NCBI GenBank assembly: GCA_031271905.1
Contig: JAISUT010000054.1
Span: 62,001-126,000, forward strand
Direction of reading: 5' to 3'
DNA from: Acidobacteriota bacterium
GTDB taxonomy: Bacteria; Acidobacteriota; UBA6911
DNA length: 64,000 nt
The position numbers and the translations under genes are program-made. Below, in pieces: positions 25,740 through 34,900 of the stretch. Numbering within the stretch: position 1 is the stretch's first letter; the number at the start of each line of letters is the position of its first letter. Below the pieces are notes generated by a model. That model was not told where the DNA came from. It searched no databases and saw only the letters and a list, made by a program, of their open reading frames with translations.

Positions 25740-26273
25740 TCACTGGATGGTTCCGTTGAAACGGCAAACCCTGTCGCCGTTCGCCCAACAGTCCACCTCG
25801 CGCACACGGTACTTCTTGCCGGTATACGCCTCGAGGATGCCGGCGATGAAGCCCTCGTCATAGTTGCAGACGTTCTCGTTCGTGACCGGAAGGCCGCTGC
25901 AGTCCAAGTCCTGCCCCACCGTCAACACGATCTCCCCGGTCTCCATGTCGAACGTCTCCATGCGCAGGATGCCGATCTTGAGCTCCTGCAGCGTCTTCTG
26001 CAGGTTGGCGATGAAGGTGTTGAAGTCCGCGCTCAGATCCAGCGTGTTGCGGGCGAACTCGGTCCCGGCCAGGAACCCCGCGTCGCGGAAATATTCGTTG
26101 GCTTTCTCGGGGCCGTGCGCCTTGCTGAGGACGTCCAGCATGGTGTATTGCATGAGGCGGTACACCAGGACGGGCATCTCCTCGCCCAAGTCCCCGCGCC
26201 CCTCCCGAATGTCGCCGAGGTTTTTCCAAGCGAAGGTGTTGTGGGAAACATTCGATTTGAAGACGTTTTCCAT
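25740..26273 (-). CDS. V4R (4-vinyl reductase) domain sensor protein
   Basis: 177 residues forming essentially one V4R domain. It has the characteristic Y-R-L-M-Q-Y-T-M start, the FLAGTEFAR segment, and the C-terminal Cys-rich end (NVCNYDEGFIAGIL, REVDCWANGDRVCRF). V4R domains bind small hydrophobic ligands or metals and often feed signalling proteins. The family pattern G-x-G-x-x-C-x-F is replaced by N-G-D-R-V-C-R-F. The gene lies directly upstream of the diguanylate cyclase, so it may supply a ligand-controlled input to c-di-GMP synthesis. A ribosome site (GGAGAG) precedes the ATG. Confidence 0.8.
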   Translation of the reverse strand: MENVFKSNVSHNTFAWKNLGDIREGRGDLGEEMPVLVYRLMQYTMLDVLSKAHGPEKANEYFRDAGFLAGTEFARNTLDLSADFNTFIANLQKTLQELKIGILRMETFDMETGEIVLTVGQDLDCSGLPVTNENVCNYDEGFIAGILEAYTGKKYRVREVDCWANGDRVCRFNGTIQ

Positions 26274-26463
26274 GCGAGCAACTCTCCTTTGTCATGAACA
26301 GAACAAGACCGTCGCGCCCCAGCGATCCGATGCGGACTCATAAGATATATCGGCGGGGGGCGCGTGTTTCTTAAGCAAACATTCAAATTTGACGAAGGTT
26401 TAGCCGTCCGCCCGCCGACGGGAGGCCCCATAGACCCGGACGGCAAGGGCGCGCGGCCTGGAA

Positions 26464-26985
26464 CTACGCGCCTGGGCTGCGGTAGCCGGCGATGTAGCGG
26501 ATGTAGTTTCCCGACGACGCGGCGATGTTGGCGCGCTCGCCTTCCGTGACCGGCCGCACCACCTTGGCGGGGACGCCGGCGACCATCATGCCCGACGGGA
26601 CGCGGAACCCCTGCCGGACCAGCGCGCCTGCCGCCACCACCGACCAGGGCTCCACGGTGCAGCCGTCGAGCAACACCGCGCCCATGCCGACCAGCACGTG
26701 GTCTTGGACGGAGCAGGCGTGCAGGATGGCGCCATGGCCGATGGTGACGTCCGCGCCGATGTGGAGCGGCCCCGTGTCGTGCGTCACATGGAGCGTCGCG
26801 TTGTCCTGCACATTGGTCCGTTCGCCGATGCGGATGGGGCAGACGTCCCCCCGTATGACGGCGTTGAACCAGACGCTGGCGTCCGCGCCGATCTTCACGT
26901 CGCCGATGATCCGCGCCCCTTCGGCGACGAACACGCTGGGGTGTATTTCGGGATGCATGCCGCGATAAGGCAAAATCTGTTTCAT
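26464..26985 (-). CDS. Gamma-carbonic-anhydrase-like hexapeptide-repeat protein
   Basis: 173 residues of left-handed beta-helix repeats (IGADASVWFNAVIRGDVCPIRIG). The metal-site residues of gamma-class carbonic anhydrases are in place: H in NATLHVTHD and two in DVTIGHGAILHAC. A C-terminal helix packs along the helix. It belongs to the YrdA/PaaY/CaiE-like group, which binds zinc or iron and, in some members, hydrates CO2. In an organism with acetyl-CoA synthase, CO2/bicarbonate exchange would be useful, but many YrdA-like proteins show no such activity. It is transcribed alone. Confidence 0.85.
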   Translation of the reverse strand: MKQILPYRGMHPEIHPSVFVAEGARIIGDVKIGADASVWFNAVIRGDVCPIRIGERTNVQDNATLHVTHDTGPLHIGADVTIGHGAILHACSVQDHVLVGMGAVLLDGCTVEPWSVVAAGALVRQGFRVPSGMMVAGVPAKVVRPVTEGERANIAASSGNYIRYIAGYRSPGA

Positions 26986-27187
26986 AGACGCTCGCTCCTC
27001 TCAGAAAAAATCCGGCGAAGGCAAGCCGCTTCTCGCCACAGCCTGCGCCGGGTGTTGATTTTACCGCGAGACCCGCGCCCGGGCTATTTCCATTTGCCCA
27101 AGCCCCGGGGTTTTCCGAGGTCGCCGCCTCTCTCCGCAGGTTCCGGTGGAAAAAGCGCGCGCTCGTGCATCCGCCTGCTTTTGGCGC

Positions 27188-27215
27188 TTGACAGGCGAAT
27201 GCGGTTGCATATACA
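27188..27215 (+). promoter_or_regulatory. Promoter of the MarR gene (TTGACA-16-TATACA)
   Basis: A perfect -35 (27188-27193) and a good -10 (27210-27215) lie just upstream of the MarR start codon at 27227, leaving a very short leader. Confidence 0.6.
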
Positions 27216-27217
27216 AC
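27204..27217. promoter_or_regulatory. Putative MarR operator overlapping the -10 box
   Basis: GTTGCATATACAAC is palindromic at 12 of 14 positions and covers the -10 box. MarR proteins usually repress their own promoter from such sites; the assignment rests on position and symmetry. Confidence 0.5.
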
Positions 27218-27226
27218 TATGACCGC

Positions 27227-27718
27227 ATGGCTAAGAAAAAGCAGGAATGCGAGCATATAAAAATCGCCCGGGCGATAGCCGAGGATTGCTTGGCGGTGCG
27301 TATCCGGTTCCTGGGGCGCGTCGTGACCGGGCTGTACGACCGCGCCCTGCAGGGGTTGGACATCAAGACCAACCAGGCGACCATCCTCGTCTTTCTCACG
27401 CTCCATCCGGGCGCCAGCCCCGCCAAGGTCGGGCGGGCGCTCCAGATGGAGAAATCGACCGTCAGCCGGGGGTTGGAGCGGATGCGGAAAAAAGGATGGA
27501 TCGAAATCGCCTCCGGCGCGACGCCCGGGGGCGCCCGCGGCACCTTGGCGGTGCGGGTGACGGCGGACGGCGGCAGGCTTCTGGCGTCTTTGCATCGCGA
27601 ATGGCAGAAAGCCCAAGAAGAGGCGCAGGCGTTGCTGGGCGACGAGGGGGTGCGGGCGGCTCGCAGGATATTCGATGTTTTGAAGCGCAGGGGCTACGCC
27701 GCAGGGAGTGATTTGTAG
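27227..27718 (+). CDS. MarR-family transcriptional regulator
   Basis: 163 residues with a winged helix: SPAKVGRALQMEKSTVSRGL is the recognition region (about 70-90), a wing follows around GATPGGARGTLAV, and long N- and C-terminal helices form the dimer. It most resembles MarR proteins that respond to small aromatic or halogenated molecules. It lies 27 bp before the Tat-exported RdhA/QueG-like gene and probably shares its transcript. In organohalide respirers MarR-type regulators are known next to rdhA genes, so control of the downstream gene is a reasonable inference. Confidence 0.85.
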   Translation: MAKKKQECEHIKIARAIAEDCLAVRIRFLGRVVTGLYDRALQGLDIKTNQATILVFLTLHPGASPAKVGRALQMEKSTVSRGLERMRKKGWIEIASGATPGGARGTLAVRVTADGGRLLASLHREWQKAQEEAQALLGDEGVRAARRIFDVLKRRGYAAGSDL

Positions 27719-27745
27719 GCACGAGACAAAACCAAAGGAGGGCTT

Positions 27746-28825
27746 ATGAAAAACAGGGGACAGATCGACCGCAGGGGTTTTTTGAAGGCGTCCGTGCAGG
27801 GTGTCGCCGTCGCGGGCATCGTGGGGGCGGCGGAGATGGCGGGGGTGGTCGACATGGTGCCGTCGGCGCCGGCGCAAACCAGCAACCGGGACAACCCGGC
27901 GGAATGGATCGCCGGGGAGATCCGGCGGTTCACGGCGACCTCGCCACGCAACGCGCTCCACAAGGACGTCGCCGGCGAGTTGCCGGAACCCGAGAAGAAG
28001 TGGGCGGCGCAGAAGGCGTGGGACACCCCCTTGGTGGGCTTCGCCAGCGGCGCAGACCCGCTCTTCCCCCAGTACAAGGAATTGGTCGGCCCCTACCACT
28101 GGACGCCGGAGGAGATCTTCAAGCTGGCGCATCCCGGCGTGGACGCCAAACCTGAGGAGTTGGCGGTCGTCGTGTGGATCCTGCCGGCGCTGGAGGCGGT
28201 CAAAGGCTCCCTGCGCAAGGAGGACAAGAACCCCGCCGAACCTTGGGTGCGCGCGCGCATGTACGGGGAGCTGTTCAACGAGGATCTGCGCCGCCACGTC
28301 GCCGAAATCCTCGCCGGCGCGGGCTATCCGGCGGTCGCGCCGACGCTCTACAAGGACTTCCAGACGCAGAAGTCTGAGAAATACGTGTTCGCGTCCAACT
28401 GGTCCGAGCGCCACGCGGCCTATGCCGCCGGGTTGGGGACCTTCGGCCTCTGCGACGGGCTGATCACCGCCAAGGGAAAGGCGATGCGTTGCGGCGCGGT
28501 GGTGGCGAAGATGCCCGCCACGCCCGCCCCCCGCCCCGACTCCGACCCCCACGCCGACTGCCTGCACTACGCCAAGGGGACGTGCGGCGTCTGTATCTCG
28601 CGTTGCGCCGGCAAGGCGGTCAGCAAGGATGGCCACGACAAAAACGCCTGTTACAAGCAGCTCGGGGTCACCACCCAGTACGCCAAGGAGCATTACGGCA
28701 TCGACGGCTACGGGTGCGGCTTCTGCCAGACCCGCACCCCCTGCGAATCGGGCATCCCTACTCCGCGACCAGCCAGACGGTTGATCGTGAGCCGCACCCC
28801 CTGCGAATCGGGCATCCCGGTCTGA
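27746..28825 (+). CDS. Tat-exported reductive dehalogenase/QueG-like iron-sulfur protein
   Basis: 359 residues. A Tat signal (D-R-R-G-F-L-K, then SVQGVAVAGIVGAAEMAGV) targets the periplasm. The C-terminal half has YAAGLGTFGLCDGLIT, the corrinoid-domain element of the RdhA/QueG family. Two ferredoxin-like Cys clusters follow (CLHYAKGTCGVCISRC; C-Y-K-Q-L-G...CGFCQTRTPC) for two [4Fe-4S] centres. It is shorter than typical respiratory RdhA and no rdhB anchor gene follows, so dehalogenase activity is only a possibility. The C-terminus is duplicated: R-T-P-C-E-S-G-I-P occurs twice because of a 60-bp repeat. AAAGGAGG precedes the start. Confidence 0.75.
   Translation: MKNRGQIDRRGFLKASVQGVAVAGIVGAAEMAGVVDMVPSAPAQTSNRDNPAEWIAGEIRRFTATSPRNALHKDVAGELPEPEKKWAAQKAWDTPLVGFASGADPLFPQYKELVGPYHWTPEEIFKLAHPGVDAKPEELAVVVWILPALEAVKGSLRKEDKNPAEPWVRARMYGELFNEDLRRHVAEILAGAGYPAVAPTLYKDFQTQKSEKYVFASNWSERHAAYAAGLGTFGLCDGLITAKGKAMRCGAVVAKMPATPAPRPDSDPHADCLHYAKGTCGVCISRCAGKAVSKDGHDKNACYKQLGVTTQYAKEHYGIDGYGCGFCQTRTPCESGIPTPRPARRLIVSRTPCESGIPV
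28732..28818. repeat. 27-bp direct repeat within the 3' end of the RdhA-like gene
   Basis: 28732-28758 is repeated exactly at 28792-28818, a period of 60 bp. The 33 bp between them keep the reading frame and add 20 residues before the stop. The original C-terminus was probably at the first copy. Confidence 0.85.
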
Positions 28826-28830
28826 GCCCT

Positions 28831-28956
28831 TTTTTCGTCATCGAATGACGCGAATGCGCGCGAATCCCTCCATGCTTTCCATTCGCGTCGATTCGCGTCG
28901 TTCGATGGCCTTCCCCTGCTTCGAGCGCCGAACCGACCCCGATATTTCCGTCGCGC
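28831..28956. repeat. Palindromic intergenic repeat, copy 1 (left border of the type VII-like locus)
   Basis: About 126 bp that recur almost exactly at 39895-40020 in the same orientation. The first half forms a long hairpin: 28839-28865 pairs with 28881-28907 at 23 of 27 positions around a 15-base loop. It lies between the RdhA-like gene and the first gene of the secretion-like locus. The remaining ~170 bp up to 29127 contain an AT-rich segment that probably holds the promoter of the next gene. Confidence 0.85.
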
Positions 28957-29127
28957 CGGCGGGTTCAAAGGGGCTCCCTGCGCCCCGGACGCCCTTCGCC
29001 ATCGGCCTGCGTCGGACTCGCGCCTGGCGTGCGATAAAGATTTCTTAACCTTCCACAAATCGCCATTTCTTTCACGATATATTCCACTCTCCGAACGGGG
29101 GGTGAATATGGGAATGGAGGGTGCGCG

Positions 29128-30645
29128 ATGAAATGCGGGAATTGCGGTACGGAAATCAGCCAAGGTGAGTTCTGCCCCCGATGCGGCGCAGCCGTTTCGT
29201 CGGCACCCGCGCCTGAAACCGCGCCGCCGCCTGAGGTCGCGGTGGCCGCAGCTCCTTGGAAGCGACGGTCCCAGGCCGGTCAAGGCGCGCCGCAGGCCGT
29301 GGCGGCGGCAGAAGCGGCTGCGCCTGCCGCACCCGCGACCCCGCCGCCTCCGCTCGCGCCGCCGCCGCCGGTTGCCGCTCCGGTCGTCGCCGCGCCGCCG
29401 CCGCCACCGGTTCCCGAACCTGTCCCAGTGACGCAAGCCCCCGCCCTGCCGGTAGAGCCGATGACGCAACCGGAGGCGGCGCCGGAGCCCCGCAAGTCCG
29501 GAGGCAAGAAACTCGCCGTCATCCTAGGCGCGGCGATCTTACTGGTCGCGGCGGCGGGAGGCGCGGCATGGTACTTCTTCCTGCGCGGCGGCGGCGCGGG
29601 ATCGGGCGGCGGCTCTAAAGCCGCGTCGCGGGTTCTCGCAGGAAACGGTCTGGACGGCTTGGCGCAGGTCGGGCTGGTTTCGGAGGAATTGGACGAAGAA
29701 TGGGACGAGACGCCGGCCGAACCGGCCGAGGGCGCGCCCGCCGCCTCCGGCCAGTCCGTCGCTTCGAACCCGAGCCAGGCCGCAGGGTCGGCACAACAAC
29801 CGCAAGGCGGACAGGATCGCGGGCAACAGGCGAAGCCGCCGGCTCAATCCGGGCAACAGGCCGCCAAGCCCCAGGGGAAAAACCAGCCCGCGCCATCCAC
29901 CGCCGGGACGTCGCCTTCCGTCGCCGCGCCGACGGGGACTTACGCCCGCCTGTCGGTGAAGACCGCTCCGGGCGTGTCCGTCTTCCTGGACGGACGTTCG
30001 CTCGGCACCACGAACGGCGCAGGCGAGTTGCACTATGACGAGGTGCCGCCGGGGATGCACGAAGTGGCCGCGCGGCTCGCGGGCCACGCCGAAGTGAAGC
30101 AGAACCTGCAATTCGCGACCGGGGGGCAGCAGTTCATATCGCTGGAGTTGAAAAAACTGCTCGGCAACCTTTCGGTCACGGTCAACGTCGCAAACGCGGA
30201 CATCGCGGTCAAGGGCGCGGGACATTCCGGGACTTACCAGGACAAGGTGACGGCATTGGCGCTTCCGGAAGGCGACTACGACGTCGTCGTGTCGAAACCG
30301 GGCTACAACACGTCCTCCCAGCGGGTGCACGTCGGGGCAAACCAAGGCAAGGGGCTCACTGTGACGCTTGCTTCCAGCTACGCCGGGGCGCGCTCTGGGA
30401 CGCTGGTCTGGGAAGGGGAAGTCCGCGACACGGACCTGGTGACCATCGAGAACGGGAAGGCCAGCGCGGGGAAGCTCACGGGCGATCCGTTGCCTGGCGT
30501 GCCGTGCCAAGTCCAGTCGTCCGACACGGGCAAGGTGACCGTCGATGTCGCGCCCGGGCCGGAGAACCAATACCGAGGCATGACCTTGCGGGTGGCCGGG
30601 AAGAAGAAGGTCAAGGTGTCGCTGAAATGGACGGTCACCCCCTGA
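29128..30645 (+). CDS. Zinc-ribbon membrane protein with PEGA domain (type VII-like locus)
   Basis: 505 residues. An N-terminal zinc ribbon (CGNCGTEISQGEFCPRCG: two C-x-x-C) is followed by a long Pro/Ala-rich linker and a membrane helix (AVILGAAILLVAAAGGAAWYFFL). An acidic, Gln-rich low-complexity stretch comes next, then two or more beta domains including a PEGA domain (ARLSVKTAPGVSVFLDGRSLGTT...GMHEVAARLAGH). PEGA domains are small Ig-like modules on surface-exposed anchored proteins. As the first gene of the locus it may be a membrane scaffold for the secretion machine; this is inference from position. Confidence 0.7.
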   Translation: MKCGNCGTEISQGEFCPRCGAAVSSAPAPETAPPPEVAVAAAPWKRRSQAGQGAPQAVAAAEAAAPAAPATPPPPLAPPPPVAAPVVAAPPPPPVPEPVPVTQAPALPVEPMTQPEAAPEPRKSGGKKLAVILGAAILLVAAAGGAAWYFFLRGGGAGSGGGSKAASRVLAGNGLDGLAQVGLVSEELDEEWDETPAEPAEGAPAASGQSVASNPSQAAGSAQQPQGGQDRGQQAKPPAQSGQQAAKPQGKNQPAPSTAGTSPSVAAPTGTYARLSVKTAPGVSVFLDGRSLGTTNGAGELHYDEVPPGMHEVAARLAGHAEVKQNLQFATGGQQFISLELKKLLGNLSVTVNVANADIAVKGAGHSGTYQDKVTALALPEGDYDVVVSKPGYNTSSQRVHVGANQGKGLTVTLASSYAGARSGTLVWEGEVRDTDLVTIENGKASAGKLTGDPLPGVPCQVQSSDTGKVTVDVAPGPENQYRGMTLRVAGKKKVKVSLKWTVTP

Positions 30646-30712
30646 CAAGGGCGGCGCAAGTCGTGGTGCGCCAAGGGAGAGGAAGTAGGCAAAGCTAAGA
30701 GTAAAGGGAGCC

Positions 30713-30819
30713 TCTAAAAACCTCGCAGACAAGGCGTCGCAGAAGGTCGAAAAGCGGGGTTTACTACGGCGAATGAGCATTTTCGACTCAGGCGCAACGC
30801 AGCGTCCGGGGTTTTTAGA
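30713..30819. repeat. Nested inverted-repeat element between two locus genes
   Basis: TCTAAAAACC (30713-30722) is matched by its reverse complement at 30810-30819. Inside lies a second pair (GTCGAAAA and TTTTCGAC), so the ~107 bp fold into a long cruciform-like structure. The open frame of the next gene runs back into it (to 30773), but that part is not likely coding. Confidence 0.7.
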
Positions 30820-30850
30820 CGTTCCCCAAAGACTAAGGAGAAAGAGCCCA

Positions 30851-31846
30851 ATGGAATACAAGAAAAACCCGGACGGAGCACCTCGGGACGGAGCGCCTTC
30901 TTCGGACGGCACATCGGCGTTGTTCGTATCCGCGCGCAAGAAGCAGTTGGCGCAGCAGGAGGCGGAGCGCGCCGCGCGGGAGAAGGAAGAGCAGCGGCTG
31001 GCCGCCGAGGCGGAGGTGCGGCGTCTGGAGGCCGAGGTGGTGGAACGGAAGCGCAGGGCGGAGGAAGAGGCTCTGCGCGTCGAAGCTGACAACGCCGAGA
31101 AGCGGCGCCTCGCGGAAGCGGAGGCGAAGCGGATCGCCGCGGAGGCCAATGCGCTAAAGGCGCAGGCCGCGGCAAATCCGAACGCCGTCCTCGGCACGCC
31201 CCCGCCCCAGGCCCCGGCGTTTGCGGCACCCGTCCAGCCCGCCGCCGCGGCGCCGGCGAAGCCGCTGAACATGAAGCTGATCATCGGCGCGGCGGCGGGC
31301 GCGTTGGTGGTGCTCATCTTGGCCATCGTCTTGATTTCATCGATCGGCGGCGGCGGGGTCGATTCGGACGCGAAGTTCGACGCCTCGACACAGGTGACCG
31401 TCATGGCGATGGGGATCAACTACCCGAAAAGCCAGCTCAAAATATCGAGCCAAAACGCCAACGGCGTCGCCTTCGGCCCGATCGATCAGGGGGACGACGT
31501 CACCATCAACTGCGTGGTTCATTCCGTGGGAAACACCACCATCCAAGCGCTCAACGCCACGAACATGGAATTCGTCAAGGCGTTGTCAACCAATATAGTC
31601 GATGGGAAGATCGGCGCGGCCGATACGGTCGGCTCCCATGTGCGACGTCGGATGGCGGGCGTCGATTCGGACACCGGCAATGCCATGGTCCTCTATGTGC
31701 AGACCGGCGGTTGGAAGAACATCCATAACAACAAGGTATACACCTACAGCTTTCTGCTCGCGTGCCCGCAGAAGTCCGAGGACGCCTGGGTGAAGCTGTG
31801 GGATAGGATGCTCGACGAACTCTACGACCCGTCGGCGGCGGGGTAA
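30851..31846 (+). CDS. Coiled-coil single-pass membrane protein of the type VII-like locus
   Basis: 331 residues from 30851, chosen because AAGGAG lies about ten bases upstream and because the longer frame enters a palindromic element. Residues ~30-110 are a highly charged Ala/Glu/Arg coiled coil (EEQRLAAEAEVRRLEAEV), then a Pro/Ala linker and a membrane helix (LIIGAAAGALVVLILAIVLI). The extracytoplasmic domain of ~150 residues has many beta strands and no family I can name. The layout fits a structural membrane component, like the non-conserved membrane subunits of type VII systems, but no homology is evident to me. Confidence 0.6.
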   Translation: MEYKKNPDGAPRDGAPSSDGTSALFVSARKKQLAQQEAERAAREKEEQRLAAEAEVRRLEAEVVERKRRAEEEALRVEADNAEKRRLAEAEAKRIAAEANALKAQAAANPNAVLGTPPPQAPAFAAPVQPAAAAPAKPLNMKLIIGAAAGALVVLILAIVLISSIGGGGVDSDAKFDASTQVTVMAMGINYPKSQLKISSQNANGVAFGPIDQGDDVTINCVVHSVGNTTIQALNATNMEFVKALSTNIVDGKIGAADTVGSHVRRRMAGVDSDTGNAMVLYVQTGGWKNIHNNKVYTYSFLLACPQKSEDAWVKLWDRMLDELYDPSAAG

Positions 31847-31869
31847 ACCGATGTTTGACGCAGCGGTTC

Positions 31870-31913
31870 GTGGCCTGTGATCCGTGGTCTGCAAACCGCG
31901 GATCGCGGGCCAC
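31870..31913 (+). promoter_or_regulatory. Strong 19-bp hairpin in the leader of the EssC-like gene
   Basis: 31870-31888 pairs with 31895-31913 at all 19 positions if three G-U pairs are allowed, with a 6-base loop. The three wobbles keep pairing only in the plus-strand RNA, which suggests an RNA structure. It ends 33 bp before the start codon, so it may partly terminate, protect or attenuate the message. Confidence 0.55.
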
Positions 31914-31946
31914 GGCTATGCAAGTCCAATCGCGGAGGGGGAGAGA

Positions 31947-34900
31947 ATGAGTCTGCTACTGACGACGGTCTTCGAAAACGGTTTCCAGGAAATCTACCTG
32001 CCCGGCGTGGACAACAAGACCGTGCCCATCGACATCCGCCCGCACATCAGCGGCTGGGCCAAGGACATCACCCTCCCCTTGGACGTGTGGAACGGCGTCT
32101 GGACGCTGCACGGCAGCAAGCAGTTCGCCATCATGCGTGACGAGCGGCCGGTGGACGAGGCGGTGCTCGAACCCGGCCTCCTGCTCAACTGCCAGTTGGC
32201 CGACGGCGAGACGATGTTCTCCCTGACCGTGGAGGAGGTGGACGCGGGCCACACCCAGTTCGACAAGTTCTTCCTCGACTTCGGCGCCTGGCCGAGCGTG
32301 AACATCGGGAGCGCGGCAGGGAACGTCATCCGCTACGGCAACCAATACTGCTCGCCCCGGCACGCGGAGATCGTCAGCGAGAACGGCCAGGCCGTCGTGC
32401 GCGACCTGGGGAGCGTCAACGGCACCTTCGTGGGCGGCAGCATCCTTTCGGGGAGCCGCCCGCTGAAATACGGCGACGTCATCTACGTCATCGGCCTGAA
32501 GATCGTCTACCTCGGCAACGTCTTGGCCATCAACGACCCCAAGGGGCGGCGCTCGGTGGACGAGGCGAAGCTGAAGCCCATCCACATCGAGTCGGGCGGG
32601 GAAGAGGCGCAGGAGAGCGACTTCGAGGCGGAGGAGACTTATTTCCTGCGCACGCCGCGCACCTTGGAGAAGCTGGACGACGAGACGTTCTCCATCGAGA
32701 AGTGCCCGCCGCCGAACACGCAGAAGCGCCAGCCGATACTGTTCACCATCGGCCCCGCCTTCACGATGATGATCCCGATGGTGGCCGGCGCGATGATGAT
32801 GGGGGGCGGGGGCTCGATGGCCAGCGGCCTCGTGATGAGCGTCGGCGCGGCGCTGATCGGCGCCATATGGGGCATTTTGAACATCCAGTACCAGAAGAAG
32901 GAGGAGGCCGAGACCGAGGCCGCCCGCGTGGGCAACTACACCGCCTACCTCGCGAAGATCGCGACCCGCATCCGGGAGAAGATGGTGCACAACCGGGGCG
33001 TGCTCGCCCGCATGCTCCCCTCCACCGACGAGGTGGTCGCCTTCGCCGCCGACGGCAGCCCGCGGCTCTGGGAAAAGGGCGCCCTCCACGAGGACTTCCT
33101 CCATTTGCGGCTCGGCGCCGGCGCCATCCCCTCGCCGAACCGCATCGAGACGCCGAAAGAGCAGTTGATGACCCAGCACGACCCGCTCAACGACAAGATG
33201 GACGACCTGCGCGTCGGCACGTCGGAGCTGCACAACGTCCCGGTGGGGCTGTCGCTCTACCAGAACCGGATGGTGGGCGTCGTGAGCCACGACCGCGACA
33301 AGGCGCTGAACCTCTCCCGCATCCTCGGCGCGCAGATCGCCGGGCTGCACCCCTACACCGACGTGCGGCTCTGCTACGTCTATCCCATGCGCGAGTCCGC
33401 AAGCTGGGACTACGTCCGCTTCCTGCCCCACACCTGGACCCCTGACGGGAGCCTGCGCCTCGTCGCCAACGACGCGGGCACGGTGGGCGACGTGATGTAT
33501 TTCCTCTCCGGCGTCGTCCGCGACCGCCTGGAGAAGCAGCAGGACGCGGCGGACGAGAACGCCAAGGCCCTCCCCCACTACGTCGTGGTCGTGGCCGACT
33601 GGCAGCTCGTGGAGAACGAGCCGATCGCGAAATACCTGACGAACCCCGCCCCCGCGCTGGGGCTGACGGTGGTGTTCCTAGTGGACTCCACCGACAAGCT
33701 CCCCTCCGGCTGCACCGCCATCGTGCGCGACGACAAGGAAGGCTCCTTCTTCTACAGCACGACGGGCTCCTTCCCCCGGCGCGACGGCGTCACCTTCGAC
33801 AACGTGTCCTTGGAGCAGACCGACGATTTCGCGCGGAACCTCTCCACCTACCGCGTGCGCGAGTTGAACGTGTCCGCCGCCGTCCCCGACATGCTCACCT
33901 TCCTCGACATGTACAAGACCTCCCGCGTGGAAGACCTGGACGTCCTGCACAAGTGGCTGGAAAACCGCACCTACGAGAGCATGAAGTCGATGGTCGGCTA
34001 CAAGTCGGGCAGCCAGCCCCTCTACCTGGACATCCATGAGAAGTACCACGGGCCGCACGGGCTGGTGGCCGGCACCACCGGGTCGGGCAAGTCCGAGACC
34101 CTGCAAAGCTACATCCTGTCGCTGGCGGTCAGCTACCACCCCCACGAGGTCGCCTTCATCCTCATCGACTACAAGGGGGGCGGCATGGCGCAGAGCTTCC
34201 TCGGCCTGCCCCACCTGGCGGGGGTCATCACGAACCTGGGCGGCAACGCCACCAACCGCGCGCTCCTGTCCATCAACGCGGAGATCAAGCACCGCCAGCG
34301 CGTGTTCAACGAATACAAGGTCAAGCACATCGACGCCTACATCGAACTCTACCGCTCCGGCGTCGCCACGGAGCCGATGCCGCACCTGCTGATCATCGCG
34401 GACGAGTTCGCGGAGCTGAAGAAGGAGCAGCCCGAGTTCGTGCGGGCGCTGGTCTCGGCGGCGCGCGTGGGCCGTTCGCTGGGGGTGAACCTGATCCTCG
34501 CGACGCAGAAGCCGTCCGGCGTCGTGGACGACGAGATCTGGTCGAACACGCGCTTCCGGCTCTGCCTGCGCGTGGCCGACAAGCAGGATTCCAACGAGAT
34601 GCTCAAGCGGCCCGACGCGGCCTTCATCACCGGCACCGGGCGCGGCTACTTCCAGGTCGGCAACGACGAGATCTTCGAGGAGTTCCAGTCCGGCTGGTCG
34701 GGCGCGGAGTACACGCCGGAGGTGCCGTTCGCCGACGACAAGAACATCAAGGTGGAGCTGCTGAACCTGATCGGCAAAAACGGCGTGCCCAAGCAGAAGA
34801 TGAAAAAGAAGAGCGACAACATCGCCAAGCTCACCCAGCTCGACGTCGTGGTGAAGCACACCGCCCAGGTCGCCGCCGAGAACCAGATTTCCGAGCTGCG

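Noticed and set aside
27746-28825. Confident call of an organohalide-respiration enzyme
   Set aside because: The protein is short, has no rdhB partner, and shares its core with QueG-like proteins that do not dehalogenate.
29170-29470. GC-rich repeat array at the start of the zinc-ribbon gene
   Set aside because: It is only the codon pattern of a Pro/Ala-rich linker and stays in frame with a clear protein.
30773-30850. Longer start for the coiled-coil membrane protein
   Set aside because: The extra 26 codons lie in a palindromic intergenic element, and a ribosome site fits the ATG at 30851.
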